This document shows, in pieces, positions 42,827 to 52,196 of a stretch of 64,000 nt of DNA. The notes below the pieces were generated by a model, which saw nothing but the letters and a program-made list of their open reading frames with translations, searched no databases and was not told where the DNA came from. The first letter of the stretch is position 1; each line of letters begins with the position of its first letter. The translations under genes and the position numbers were made by a program. The stretch is taken from contig CALUMH010000012.1 of the NCBI GenBank assembly GCA_944321685.1, forward strand, positions 1 to 64,000, read 5' to 3'. Source of the stretch: an uncultured Muribaculaceae bacterium (GTDB lineage: Bacteria; Bacteroidota; Bacteroidia; Bacteroidales; Muribaculaceae).

Positions 42827-45135
42827 TGAAACAATTTGTATCACATACCATAGCATTGTTTGCCGCCGTATGGGCTTTGCTGGCACTGTCGGGGTGTTCC
42901 ACCACCAGCCGTCTCGCCGACGATGAAGTTCTTTACACCGGCGTGAACCACATCACCTACAAAGCACCCGAAGGCGAAGAAATAATAGGCAGTGTGAAAG
43001 ACCAAGTGTTCACGACCATCAACGTGAAGCCCAACAACAGCCTTTATTCACCTTACATACGCCACCCATTCCCACTCGGGCTATGGGTGTATAACCACTG
43101 GGATAACACTGCCACCAAGGGGTTCAAGCACTGGATATACGAGAAACTTGTTGCCGAACCGGTACTTATCTCCGACGTGCGCCCCGAGTTGCGTGTGGAA
43201 ATGATTAACACTACGCTCGAAAACAACGGATACTTCGGCTCCAAGGCTGCCTATGAACTTGAATATGACAAGGATAACCATAAGAAAGCCCGCATAAACT
43301 ATACCGTCAACCTCACCACGCCTCGTGCACTGGGGCGTGTAATGCTCACAGGCGGCACATCGCCGGTGGAACAGTTCATCGACTCGCTTGCTCGCCGCAG
43401 CCACTACCTGCACCCGGGCAGCCGCTATTGCACCGACTCGCTCGACGTGTTGCGCATCAATATCACCAACCGCCTGCGCAACCGCGGGTACTACTTCTTC
43501 AGGCCCGAATATATCGAATACCTTGCCGACAGCATTTTGATACCCGACAGCGTGGTGGTGAAAATGAAACTTGCCGACAATATGCCGACGGCTGCCAAAA
43601 GGAAATATTACATAGGCAACGTGGAAACGGTGGTAAAAGATTTCCACGGGCAAGGCACCCCCGACACGCTCGAAACACGCCGCAGCGGACGCATAATAAA
43701 ATATATGCCGCTGAAGATGAAAGACCACTTGATACCGTCATGCCTCACCATGCGCAAGGGTCGCACATTCTCGGTTCGCACCATCGAGCAGACGCAAGAC
43801 AACTTGTCGCGCATGGGCATCTTCAGCAGCGTGACAATCAATACCACGCCGCTCGACTCGGTGACGAGCGACACCATCGATGTTGACATAGAATGCGTGC
43901 TCGATATGCCGCTCGAAGCAAAATTTGAAATACAAGCCGCTTCCAAGTCGAACAGCTACATAGGGCCGGCGGCAGTATTCGGACTGACACATAAAAACAT
44001 TTTCGGCGGAGGCGAATTGCTGACGAGCCAAATCAATGGTTCGTATGAATGGATGACCGGCAGCGGCAGCGAACAGCGGCTCAACAGTTATGAAGTGGGC
44101 CTCGACTTTACGCTCGCCGTGCCGCGATTGCTTGCACCCCGCTTTATCGACCGCAGCCGCCGATACATCAATTGGACAAAATTCAATCTTTCGGCCGACC
44201 TGCTCAACCGCCCCAGTTACTTCAAGATGGTACAATTGTCAACAGGATTCACCTGGGAATGGCACACCAACCGTTACTCATCGAGTTCATTCACCCCGTT
44301 CAAGCTGTCATACACCAAGCTGCTCAGCCACACAGCCGCATTCGATTCGATAATCTCACAGAACCGTGCGGTGGAAAACAGTTTCAGCGACCAGTTCATT
44401 CCCATGATGAGCTATACCTACACGCTCGATCGTGCCATCGACCGCCGCAACAGTTTTAATTTCACATTCACCGTGTCGGAAGCCGGAAACATATTTTCGG
44501 GGATATGGGCCCTTGCCGGGCAACACGGCGGAGCCGGAACCAAAGAACTTTTCGGAACACCTTTCTCCCAATTCGTCAAGGCGCAGGCTCAACTCATATA
44601 CACGCGCAAGGTGCTATCGGGGCACTCCATCGTGGCTCGCGCGTTCATCGGGGCGGAACACGCTTATGGGAACTCGGCCGAAGTGCCTTATGCCGAACAA
44701 TTCTACATAGGCGGAGCCAACTCGGTGAGGGCTTTCGCAGTGCGTTCCATAGGTCCGGGCAGCTACCATTCCGATGGAACGGCCAACGGATATTACGACC
44801 AAACGGGCACATTCAAACTTGAATTGAATGCCGAATACCGTTTTCCCATTCTCGGGTTCTTGCACGGGGCTGTATTCCTCGACATGGGCAATGTGTGGTT
44901 GCTGCAGGAAGACGAGCAACGCCCGGGTTCGCAACTCACTGCTCGCAATTTCCTTAACGACGTAGCTGTGGGCACCGGCATAGGTCTGCGCTTCGACATG
45001 GACGTGCTGGTGTTGCGTGCCGACCTTGGCATCGGCATCCATGCTCCTTATGAAACCGGACGCAGCGGTTACTACAATATGACTTCGTTTAAAGACAGCC
45101 TTGCCTTCCACCTTGCCATAGGCTACCCGTTCTGA
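42826..45135 (+). CDS. BamA/TamA-family outer-membrane lipoprotein (TamL-like)
   Basis: A 769-residue outer-membrane protein. The lipobox LSGC with Cys24 means it is lipidated, unlike proteobacterial TamA. The N-terminal part has POTRA-like repeats and the C-terminal half is an Omp85 barrel, with the family motif FYIGGANSVRAF (V/I-R-G/A-F type) near 630 and a terminal aromatic strand (LAIGYPF). It overlaps tamB by one base, so the two form an operon and probably a complex. The lipidated TamA-like form is characteristic of Bacteroidetes. Confidence 0.87.
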   Translation: MKQFVSHTIALFAAVWALLALSGCSTTSRLADDEVLYTGVNHITYKAPEGEEIIGSVKDQVFTTINVKPNNSLYSPYIRHPFPLGLWVYNHWDNTATKGFKHWIYEKLVAEPVLISDVRPELRVEMINTTLENNGYFGSKAAYELEYDKDNHKKARINYTVNLTTPRALGRVMLTGGTSPVEQFIDSLARRSHYLHPGSRYCTDSLDVLRINITNRLRNRGYYFFRPEYIEYLADSILIPDSVVVKMKLADNMPTAAKRKYYIGNVETVVKDFHGQGTPDTLETRRSGRIIKYMPLKMKDHLIPSCLTMRKGRTFSVRTIEQTQDNLSRMGIFSSVTINTTPLDSVTSDTIDVDIECVLDMPLEAKFEIQAASKSNSYIGPAAVFGLTHKNIFGGGELLTSQINGSYEWMTGSGSEQRLNSYEVGLDFTLAVPRLLAPRFIDRSRRYINWTKFNLSADLLNRPSYFKMVQLSTGFTWEWHTNRYSSSSFTPFKLSYTKLLSHTAAFDSIISQNRAVENSFSDQFIPMMSYTYTLDRAIDRRNSFNFTFTVSEAGNIFSGIWALAGQHGGAGTKELFGTPFSQFVKAQAQLIYTRKVLSGHSIVARAFIGAEHAYGNSAEVPYAEQFYIGGANSVRAFAVRSIGPGSYHSDGTANGYYDQTGTFKLELNAEYRFPILGFLHGAVFLDMGNVWLLQEDEQRPGSQLTARNFLNDVAVGTGIGLRFDMDVLVLRADLGIGIHAPYETGRSGYYNMTSFKDSLAFHLAIGYPF

Positions 45136-45178
45136 ACGATTGACAACAGGCATCTCAAGAATTTCATGCCCGATTTTG

Positions 45179-45379
45179 ATCTGTCTCTTGGCAAGAGACG
45201 GATTGGTTAGCTACAAAATTAGTTAAAATATTGATTTATATTATAATCAGCCAACCTGTTTTTGCACATTAGGTAGAAAACGCCATGGCATAATTGCCTA
45301 TATTTTACAATTTTATGCCGATATTATGCTGTAAGTCATGATATTGCTGTCACAATCCGTCTCTTGCCAAGAGACAGAT
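45179..45379. repeat. MITE-like element with 27-bp perfect inverted ends
   Basis: The left end (45179-45205) begins ATCTGTCTCTTGGCAAGAGA. The right end (45353-45379) is its exact reverse complement over 27 bp. Each end is itself palindromic (GTCTCTTG/CAAGAGAC). The 147-bp interior is AT-rich with no ORF. It fills most of the 284-bp gap between the TamL-like and SusR-like genes. It may be a small non-autonomous transposon. Confidence 0.6.
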
Positions 45380-45419
45380 TGCCAACTCGGCTTGTATTAA
45401 TGAAATAGACCTGAAAACG

Positions 45420-47075
45420 ATGAAAGCTTGTTCGTATGATATAAAGTTCTGTTTGGTATGTCTTATTGCCGTATTGCTTCAAAGCTGCGGTGACAACAAT
45501 GAAATGCCGCTCATGGAACGGCTCGACGATACCATAGCAAACAGTGCGGAATATGACCGTGTGAAAATCGCACGCATCGACAGCTTGAATCGTTTGCTTG
45601 CAACAGCCTCTACGCCCGAGCGCGAATTTGAATTAAACAGACTGCTGTTTCTTGAATATAAATCGTTTGTGTGCGACTCGGCTCTGCATTACATAAATGC
45701 CAACATTTCCCAAGCCCGAGATGCAGGCGACAAAGAATGGCTTATGATGTCGCTTATCGAAAAAGCCGACCTGGTTGCAAAAGCAGGCATTTTCACCGAG
45801 GCACTTAAAATACTCTCAGGAATAGACTCCCGTACCCTCCCCGACGACATCAAAGACAATTATTACCAAATATGCGGCACCACTTACCAATATATGGCCG
45901 AGTATGCCGACGGCAGCGAGTATATACATGATTATCAAACCAAGATAACAGCATACAGGGATTCGGTGCTGTCAATGTCAGCTCCCGACAGTTTTATCTA
46001 TGAAACCGAATACGGGTCGCGATTAATCCAGCTTGGCAGGCGGCAAGAAGCAGCCGATTTCTTTACCCGAAGTCTTGAAAATTACAATTTCGGAACAAGG
46101 GAATACTCGGTCATTGCATCATTGATAGCCTATGTGTACCAACTTGAAGGCAACATCGACAAATGCGAATATTATATGGCATCAAGTGCCATTTCCGACA
46201 TCCATGGGTCGGTGAAAGAGAACCTGGCACTGCGAGCACTCGCCGAATTCAGGTTTGAGGCCGGCGATGTCTCCCATGCCTATCATTACCTGAGGAAAAG
46301 CATGGAAGATGCCAACTATTTTTCGGCACGAATGCGCAAAAACCAGTCGGCAAACATCTTGCCACTGGTAATCAGGGCTTACGAAGCCAAACAGCGAGAA
46401 ATGCAATCGCAACTGAAGTGGCTCATTGTGGTAATCAGCGCATTGGCCATGGGGCTTGTGGTGGCAGTGTTTTTCATCATTAAGCAACTGAGGACGGAAT
46501 CGCGCAGTTTGCGCCTGGTATCGATAACGAAAGACAAGCTGCTGAAACTCAACGAGGAGTTGCAACAAACCAATGCCACACTCAAAAGCACCAACACCGC
46601 ACTCTCGGAATCAAGTTGCATCAAAGAGGAATACATAGGCAAATTCATGGAATTGTGTTCCAATTACATATCCACACTCGAACAGTATCGCAAAATGCTT
46701 TACCACTATGCCGCCTCGGGTCGCAGCGAAGACTTGCACAAGGCCTTGCGCTCCACCAGCATCGTGAATAACACGCTCAAAGAGTTTTATCAGGCATTCG
46801 ACACGGCATTCCTAAATATTTTCCCCGATTTCGTGGCCAGGTTTAACGACCTGCTTCCCGAAAGCGACAAAATACTCTTGAAAGAAGACGAAAAACTCAA
46901 CACCGAGTTGCGTGTGTTCGCCCTTATCCGACTCGGCATAACCGACAGTGCCAAGATTGCCGGTTTCTTGCGTTGTTCCATCACCACCATCTACACCTAT
47001 CGTTCCAAGCGCAAGAAACGTTCGCTCTGCCCTGTGGATTTCGACGATGAAATAATGAAAATTGCATCGTTTTAA
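45420..47075 (+). CDS. SusR-like membrane regulator of the starch locus
   Basis: A 551-residue regulator. The N terminus has a signal-like helix and LLQSC. The periplasmic part (about 25-335) looks like tetratricopeptide repeats. One membrane helix (WLIVVISALAMGLVVAVFFII, about 338-358) is followed by a cytoplasmic coiled-coil and a DUF6377-like segment. A C-terminal HTH reads LRVFALIRLGITDSAKIAGFLRCSITTIYTYRSK. This is the design of SusR, which senses maltose or maltooligosaccharides and activates susC and downstream genes. It directly precedes susC on the same strand, which supports the call. Confidence 0.83.
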   Translation: MKACSYDIKFCLVCLIAVLLQSCGDNNEMPLMERLDDTIANSAEYDRVKIARIDSLNRLLATASTPEREFELNRLLFLEYKSFVCDSALHYINANISQARDAGDKEWLMMSLIEKADLVAKAGIFTEALKILSGIDSRTLPDDIKDNYYQICGTTYQYMAEYADGSEYIHDYQTKITAYRDSVLSMSAPDSFIYETEYGSRLIQLGRRQEAADFFTRSLENYNFGTREYSVIASLIAYVYQLEGNIDKCEYYMASSAISDIHGSVKENLALRALAEFRFEAGDVSHAYHYLRKSMEDANYFSARMRKNQSANILPLVIRAYEAKQREMQSQLKWLIVVISALAMGLVVAVFFIIKQLRTESRSLRLVSITKDKLLKLNEELQQTNATLKSTNTALSESSCIKEEYIGKFMELCSNYISTLEQYRKMLYHYAASGRSEDLHKALRSTSIVNNTLKEFYQAFDTAFLNIFPDFVARFNDLLPESDKILLKEDEKLNTELRVFALIRLGITDSAKIAGFLRCSITTIYTYRSKRKKRSLCPVDFDDEIMKIASF

Positions 47076-47320
47076 GGACTTTTCAATTAAGAAGGTATTT
47101 AGATTTTTATCATTCTTTAACCACTTCAATCAACTAATACACAACTTGTTGTACCTTGAATATAGTTAGATTTATATTAGGTGCATTATGCAGCGGAATT
47201 TAAACTTAATAATTTCGTGTCGGTATGATTTTTTTGATTAAGCGTATTGCCGAATACCTTTTTCCATGAAATCATTCTTTTACCTATGTAAACTTATCAT
47301 TAAAATCTAAAAGTTAACAG

Positions 47321-50281
47321 ATGAAAAAAATTAATCAAGCCAAACAGTGCCTGCTCAGGCACGTGTTGATCCTATTGGGCGTGATGGTTACTTCTGCATC
47401 GGCGTTTGCGCAGCAAACGGTGAGCGGAACTGTTACCGACGCGGCCGGAGAAACCGTTATCGGTGCCACCGTAATGGTTAAAGGAACTACTAACGGAGTG
47501 GCAACCGACATCAACGGAAAGTATGCCTTAAAAAACGTTCCTACTGATGCCACTATCGTATTTTCTTCGCTTGGATACAAAACCATCGAAGAAAAAGTTA
47601 ACGGCAGAGCCGTAATCGACGTGGTAATGAGCGACGACCAGCAGCTGCTCGACGAAGTGGTGGTTGTGGGTTACGGTTCATTGAGCCGCAAGGAATTGAC
47701 CAGCTCGATTGTACAAATCGACAAAGACCAGTTCCAGCAGGGTGGTATGAACAATGTTATGGAAATGCTTTCGGGCAAGGTGGCCGGTCTTAATGTATCG
47801 ACCGTTTCGCCTGCCGACCCCAACAGCACTTCATCGCTCCAGGTGCGCGGTGCCACGTCGTTGACGGCGAGCAACGAGCCGCTTGTGGTCATCGACGGTG
47901 TGGCCGGTGGCGACATCCGCACGCTTGCCCCGCAAGACATCGAGTCGATGACCGTGCTCAAGGATGCCGCATCGGCTGCCATTTATGGTACGCGCGGTGC
48001 CAACGGCGTTATTCTCATCACCACCAAGAAGGGGTCGGGTACTCCGGGCAAGCCTCGCATCACTTACGACAGCTACTTTGCCGTGAACATTGCCAAGCCG
48101 GGGCCCAAGGTGCTGTCGGCCGACGAGTGGCGCCGTGCACGCCGTGGTAACGACTTCGGCGCAAGCACCGACTGGTATGACGCACTGATGCGTGATTTCT
48201 CGTATGACACCAACCAATATGTGTCGATTGACGGCAGCACCGATAACGGTTATTACAATGCCTCGATCAACTACAAGCGTGCAACCGGTCTCGACATAAT
48301 AAGCGCACGCGAGGAATACGGGGCACGTGCCGCCATTCAACAGATGTTCCTCGACAAGAGGCTGCAACTCACATTCACACTTAATGCCCGCCACGTGAAG
48401 GAAGACTGGGGCGATAGCGGTATGTTCGACACTGCCCTTTCCATGAACCCCACAATCCCCATTTACGACGAAAACGGCGATTACTACCAACCCACATCGC
48501 CTACCGGCGTTTCCAACCCAGTGGGCAAGCTCAACCTTGAAACGAGCCAAGGCAACCGCACATATATCCTGGGCACTGCCGATGCAAAATGGAACATTTG
48601 GAGCAACGGCACCCACTCGGTAAACACTCAGGTGTCTTATTCTTATGACTACAACGACCTCAAGAGCGATTTCTACACTCCTTCCACTTCGAGCGAATCT
48701 TACTGGAACGGATACAAGGGCCGTGCAAGCATAACCTACCAAAAGTGGTGGACCAACCGTGTGGAATGGCTCGGCAACTATTTCTTCAACAACAACGGCC
48801 ACGACGTGAAAGTAATGGTGGGTTACACCTATGAACGCGACAACTGGGAACAAATGTTCATGGAGAACAAGAATTTCACTTTCGACAACGCGCTGTGGCA
48901 TGGCATAGGCTCGGGCAGCTACCTGCAAGAGGGCAAAGCCAATATGTATGCCGGGAAATCGGAATCTACTCTCGTCGGCTTCTTCGGCCGCGTTAACTAC
49001 AACTGGCGCGATATGCTCATTGCATCGGCCTCGATGCGTTATGAAGGGTCCACCAAGTTCGGTGCCGACAGCAAGTGGGGTGCATTCCCGTCGGTTTCGT
49101 TGGCATGGGAAATAGCCAAGACGCCGTTCATGGAAGATTACAGCGACATCGTGCAAAGCCTCAAGCCGCGTTTCTCATATGGCGTTACCGGGCGTAGCGA
49201 CTTCGATGCTTACCAGTCTATCGCCACATATTCGGCCAACGGCAAGTACTATATCGATGGTCAATGGGTAACCGGTTATGCTCCGTCGAACAACGCCAAC
49301 CCCGAATTGCAGTGGGAAAAATCATCGAGCGCAAACTACGGTATCGACTTTATGCTGTGGAACCGCGTGTATGGATCAATCGAATACTTCGACCGTCGCA
49401 GCAACGACCTGCTTTACACCTATACCGCACCTCAACCGCCTTATGTATATTCAACCATACTGGTTAACGTGGGTACCACCAAAAACACAGGTATCGAACT
49501 CTCGCTCACCGGCGACGTGCTTGTCGATACTCCCGTGAAATGGACTACCGGTGTAAACTACTCTTACGGCACTACCAAGCTGTCAAAACTCTCTAACGAC
49601 ATCTACAAGGCTTCATATCTCGACCTGTACTTGAAGCCGGGTGTGGGAACAAGCGAATACTTCTTCCGCGTGCAGGAAGGCGGCAAGATAGGCCAATTCT
49701 ACGGTTACGAATATGCGGGAACCGATGACGAGGGCAATATGCTCGTTTACAACAAGGATGGCGAAAAGGTGCTCACCGCACAAGCCACTGCCGAAGACAA
49801 GCGTTACATAGGCAACGGCGCACCCGAGCACTTCCTCACATGGAACAACACATTGCGTTGGCGCGATTTCGACCTCAGCGTGATGTTCCAGGGAGCATTC
49901 GGCCATGAAATATTCAATATGCGCAAGTATGGAATGGGCTTGCAAGGTTGCGGCAGCGACAACGTGCTGCGCAGTGCCTACCTCGAAGACAAGGGTGTGA
50001 TTACCGGCGGCGGTATCATTTCTTCTTACTTCCTTGAAAACGGCAACTACTTCAAGCTCGCCAATGTCACACTTGGCTACACTGTTCCGTTCAAGAGCAA
50101 CAAGTTTGTCGAAAGCCTGCGTGTTTACCTCGCAGCCAAGAACCTGTTCACACTTACCGGTTACTCGGGCAACGACCCGTCGATTGTCACATCCACCGGC
50201 ATTACTCCGGGTGTGGACACCAACAGTGCCTATCCGCAAGCCACCCAGCTCACACTGGGCGTAACGTTCAGGTTTAAATAA
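47321..50281 (+). CDS. susC: SusC-like TonB-dependent receptor of the starch locus
   Basis: A 986-residue outer-membrane receptor. The signal peptide ends SAFAQ, a carboxypeptidase-regulatory domain follows (VSGTVTDAAGETVIGATVMVKGT), then the SusC signature LLDEVVVVGYGSLSRKELTSSI (TonB-box region), the plug (SGKVAGLNVST, GVAGGDIRTLAPQDIESMTVLKDAASAAIYGTRGANGVILITTKKG) and the barrel ending TLGVTFRFK. It imports starch oligosaccharides across the outer membrane together with the SusD protein encoded 36 bp downstream. It is likely activated by the SusR-like protein. Substrate assignment rests on the neighbouring GH13 and GH97 genes. Confidence 0.93.
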   Translation: MKKINQAKQCLLRHVLILLGVMVTSASAFAQQTVSGTVTDAAGETVIGATVMVKGTTNGVATDINGKYALKNVPTDATIVFSSLGYKTIEEKVNGRAVIDVVMSDDQQLLDEVVVVGYGSLSRKELTSSIVQIDKDQFQQGGMNNVMEMLSGKVAGLNVSTVSPADPNSTSSLQVRGATSLTASNEPLVVIDGVAGGDIRTLAPQDIESMTVLKDAASAAIYGTRGANGVILITTKKGSGTPGKPRITYDSYFAVNIAKPGPKVLSADEWRRARRGNDFGASTDWYDALMRDFSYDTNQYVSIDGSTDNGYYNASINYKRATGLDIISAREEYGARAAIQQMFLDKRLQLTFTLNARHVKEDWGDSGMFDTALSMNPTIPIYDENGDYYQPTSPTGVSNPVGKLNLETSQGNRTYILGTADAKWNIWSNGTHSVNTQVSYSYDYNDLKSDFYTPSTSSESYWNGYKGRASITYQKWWTNRVEWLGNYFFNNNGHDVKVMVGYTYERDNWEQMFMENKNFTFDNALWHGIGSGSYLQEGKANMYAGKSESTLVGFFGRVNYNWRDMLIASASMRYEGSTKFGADSKWGAFPSVSLAWEIAKTPFMEDYSDIVQSLKPRFSYGVTGRSDFDAYQSIATYSANGKYYIDGQWVTGYAPSNNANPELQWEKSSSANYGIDFMLWNRVYGSIEYFDRRSNDLLYTYTAPQPPYVYSTILVNVGTTKNTGIELSLTGDVLVDTPVKWTTGVNYSYGTTKLSKLSNDIYKASYLDLYLKPGVGTSEYFFRVQEGGKIGQFYGYEYAGTDDEGNMLVYNKDGEKVLTAQATAEDKRYIGNGAPEHFLTWNNTLRWRDFDLSVMFQGAFGHEIFNMRKYGMGLQGCGSDNVLRSAYLEDKGVITGGGIISSYFLENGNYFKLANVTLGYTVPFKSNKFVESLRVYLAAKNLFTLTGYSGNDPSIVTSTGITPGVDTNSAYPQATQLTLGVTFRFK

Positions 50282-50317
50282 TCTATCCAATTAACCAACA
50301 CATTGACAATAACAATT

Positions 50318-52111
50318 ATGAAAAAAATATGCTTGATTGCTGCTGTCGCTGCTGCCATGGGAGGTACCATGATTTCTTGTACCGACCTCGACGAGAAAGT
50401 GTTTGACCGCATCGACTCTTCAATCTATTATCAAGACGAAAACAGTGTGAAAGGTGCCATAGCGTCGGCTTACAATGCCGCTACAACGGGTTTCCTTGAA
50501 TACTTTTGGTACCTCAACGAACTTAGTGCCGACCAGGTGGCCTGGCGTTCGTGGAACGGCGGAGCATGGGGCTGGGACGAAGGACAAAAATTCGTGCTCA
50601 CGGCTCAATCGTGGAACTCCGAGTCGGTAATCATACGTCAGGCTTGGGAGAACGCTTGGAAAACAATAGGCTTGTGCAATATGCTTATCGAAGACCTCAA
50701 CGGCATAGATGCAAGCGCACTCGGCATGAGCGAGGAAGCAAAAGCCATGTATATCGCCGAAGTACGCACACTACGTGCCTGGGCTTATTACAACAACTTC
50801 GAGCTGTGGGGCGGCACACTGCCATTGTGTACCAGCACCCAGGGCGACATTCCCGGTTCGGCATCGGCCAACTTTGACGAAGGATGCAAAATAATCTACG
50901 ACTTCATCGCCACCGAACTCGATGAAAGCTATTCTTCGCTGATGAAGGAAGACGGCTCCGGCAATTCCCGCCTGCGCATCAATCAGGGCATGAACCGTAT
51001 GCTTAAAATGCGCTTGCTGCTCAACAGCGAGGTATTCATTGGCGAAGACCATTACAGCGAATGTGCCACCCTTGCACAAGACATCATCGATGGCGACTAT
51101 GGCACATATGGCCTTGCAACCGACTACCGCGACATATTCTCGAACGGTAATGTTTCTTGCCCCGAGGTGATATTTGCTTTTGCACAAGAAGACGGACAGT
51201 TGACCAACAACAACCGCAACACTCCGTTCCTGCCCTACAACTATGATGAATTCGTAGGACAGACATTCCCCAACACCGGATGGAACTGCTTCTGCCTTGC
51301 ACCGTCGAAAGACAACTCGGGTACCGTGCAACCCGACGGCGGCACCGACAACCCGAAGAGTTTCCTGTTTGATTACGGTGACAAACTGGGTGCCGTGTAT
51401 GACCGCTTTAACGATGCCGACATTCGCAAGCAGAATTTCAATTGTACCGACGACGGTGTGTGGAACGGCGGCATATTCCTGAAGGGCGCAATGCTGAACC
51501 GCGAAACAGGCGAACCGGTGCTTGCCGATGCCGACCGCGACGGTATGCCGCTTGTTTATGTCGATCAAGTGGGTACGTTCCTCGGCCTTGGCCGTCCGCT
51601 TGCCGATGTCATGAACCCTCGCTGGGGTGAAACCAGCTCGGGATTGCGACTGATGAAGTACCCTATGTATCCCGAATCGACCGGCCTCAGCTACCTGAAT
51701 ATTCCCGAAGTCGAATTCCGCCTTGCCGAGGCTTACTACACGCTTGCCGAGTGCCGTATGCGTGCCGGTGATGCCAACGGTGCAAAGGAACTTATCGATG
51801 ACGTGCGTTCTCGTTACTTTACCGACAAAACCGCGCTCGACACTCCTGGCCCGAAATCGGTGTATGGAGAATTCGGCATGGACTGGCTGCTCAGCGAGTG
51901 GGGCATTGAATTCCTCAACGAAGGACGCCGCCGTCGCACCGACTTGCGCCGTTTCGACAAGTTCACACAAGGGCAATGGTGGTTCTTCGGCCGTGACACC
52001 GAAACCGGTTACGACCTTTCGGCACAGCGCAACCGCAAGTATGAATGGTTCCCGCTTCCCGAAGCCGCACTCATGGTTAACCCCGGACTTGTACAAAACC
52101 CCAATTATTGA
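50318..52111 (+). CDS. susD: SusD-like starch-binding lipoprotein
   Basis: A 597-residue RagB/SusD-family lipoprotein. The ATG at 50318 gives a lipoprotein signal ending GTMISC with Cys21, followed by the acidic TDLDEKVFD stretch typical of surface-exported lipoproteins. The family blocks are clear: AWENAWKTIGLCNMLIEDL, MYIAEVRTLRAWAYYNNFELWGG, and near the C terminus EFRLAEAYYTLAECRMRAGDANGA and WGIEFLNEGRRRRTDLRRF. It caps the SusC transporter and captures sugar chains. The TTG at 50303 is in frame but unlikely. Confidence 0.94.
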   Translation: MKKICLIAAVAAAMGGTMISCTDLDEKVFDRIDSSIYYQDENSVKGAIASAYNAATTGFLEYFWYLNELSADQVAWRSWNGGAWGWDEGQKFVLTAQSWNSESVIIRQAWENAWKTIGLCNMLIEDLNGIDASALGMSEEAKAMYIAEVRTLRAWAYYNNFELWGGTLPLCTSTQGDIPGSASANFDEGCKIIYDFIATELDESYSSLMKEDGSGNSRLRINQGMNRMLKMRLLLNSEVFIGEDHYSECATLAQDIIDGDYGTYGLATDYRDIFSNGNVSCPEVIFAFAQEDGQLTNNNRNTPFLPYNYDEFVGQTFPNTGWNCFCLAPSKDNSGTVQPDGGTDNPKSFLFDYGDKLGAVYDRFNDADIRKQNFNCTDDGVWNGGIFLKGAMLNRETGEPVLADADRDGMPLVYVDQVGTFLGLGRPLADVMNPRWGETSSGLRLMKYPMYPESTGLSYLNIPEVEFRLAEAYYTLAECRMRAGDANGAKELIDDVRSRYFTDKTALDTPGPKSVYGEFGMDWLLSEWGIEFLNEGRRRRTDLRRFDKFTQGQWWFFGRDTETGYDLSAQRNRKYEWFPLPEAALMVNPGLVQNPNY

Positions 52112-52196
52112 TTTTATCATGGTGCATAGGGGTACACACTCGTGCACCCCGGCACCGTAAAAAAACACATAAAACGTTTAATTTGCATATCATACA

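Noticed and set aside
47831..49156. 441-codon open frame on the minus strand inside susC
   Set aside because: It is antisense to a clear SusC gene. Its translation is rich in His, Val, Cys and Ala with no recognisable domain, as expected for a shadow frame.
50771..52168. 465-codon open frame on the minus strand inside susD
   Set aside because: Antisense to a well-supported SusD gene with all family motifs. No promoter and no domain in the antisense frame.
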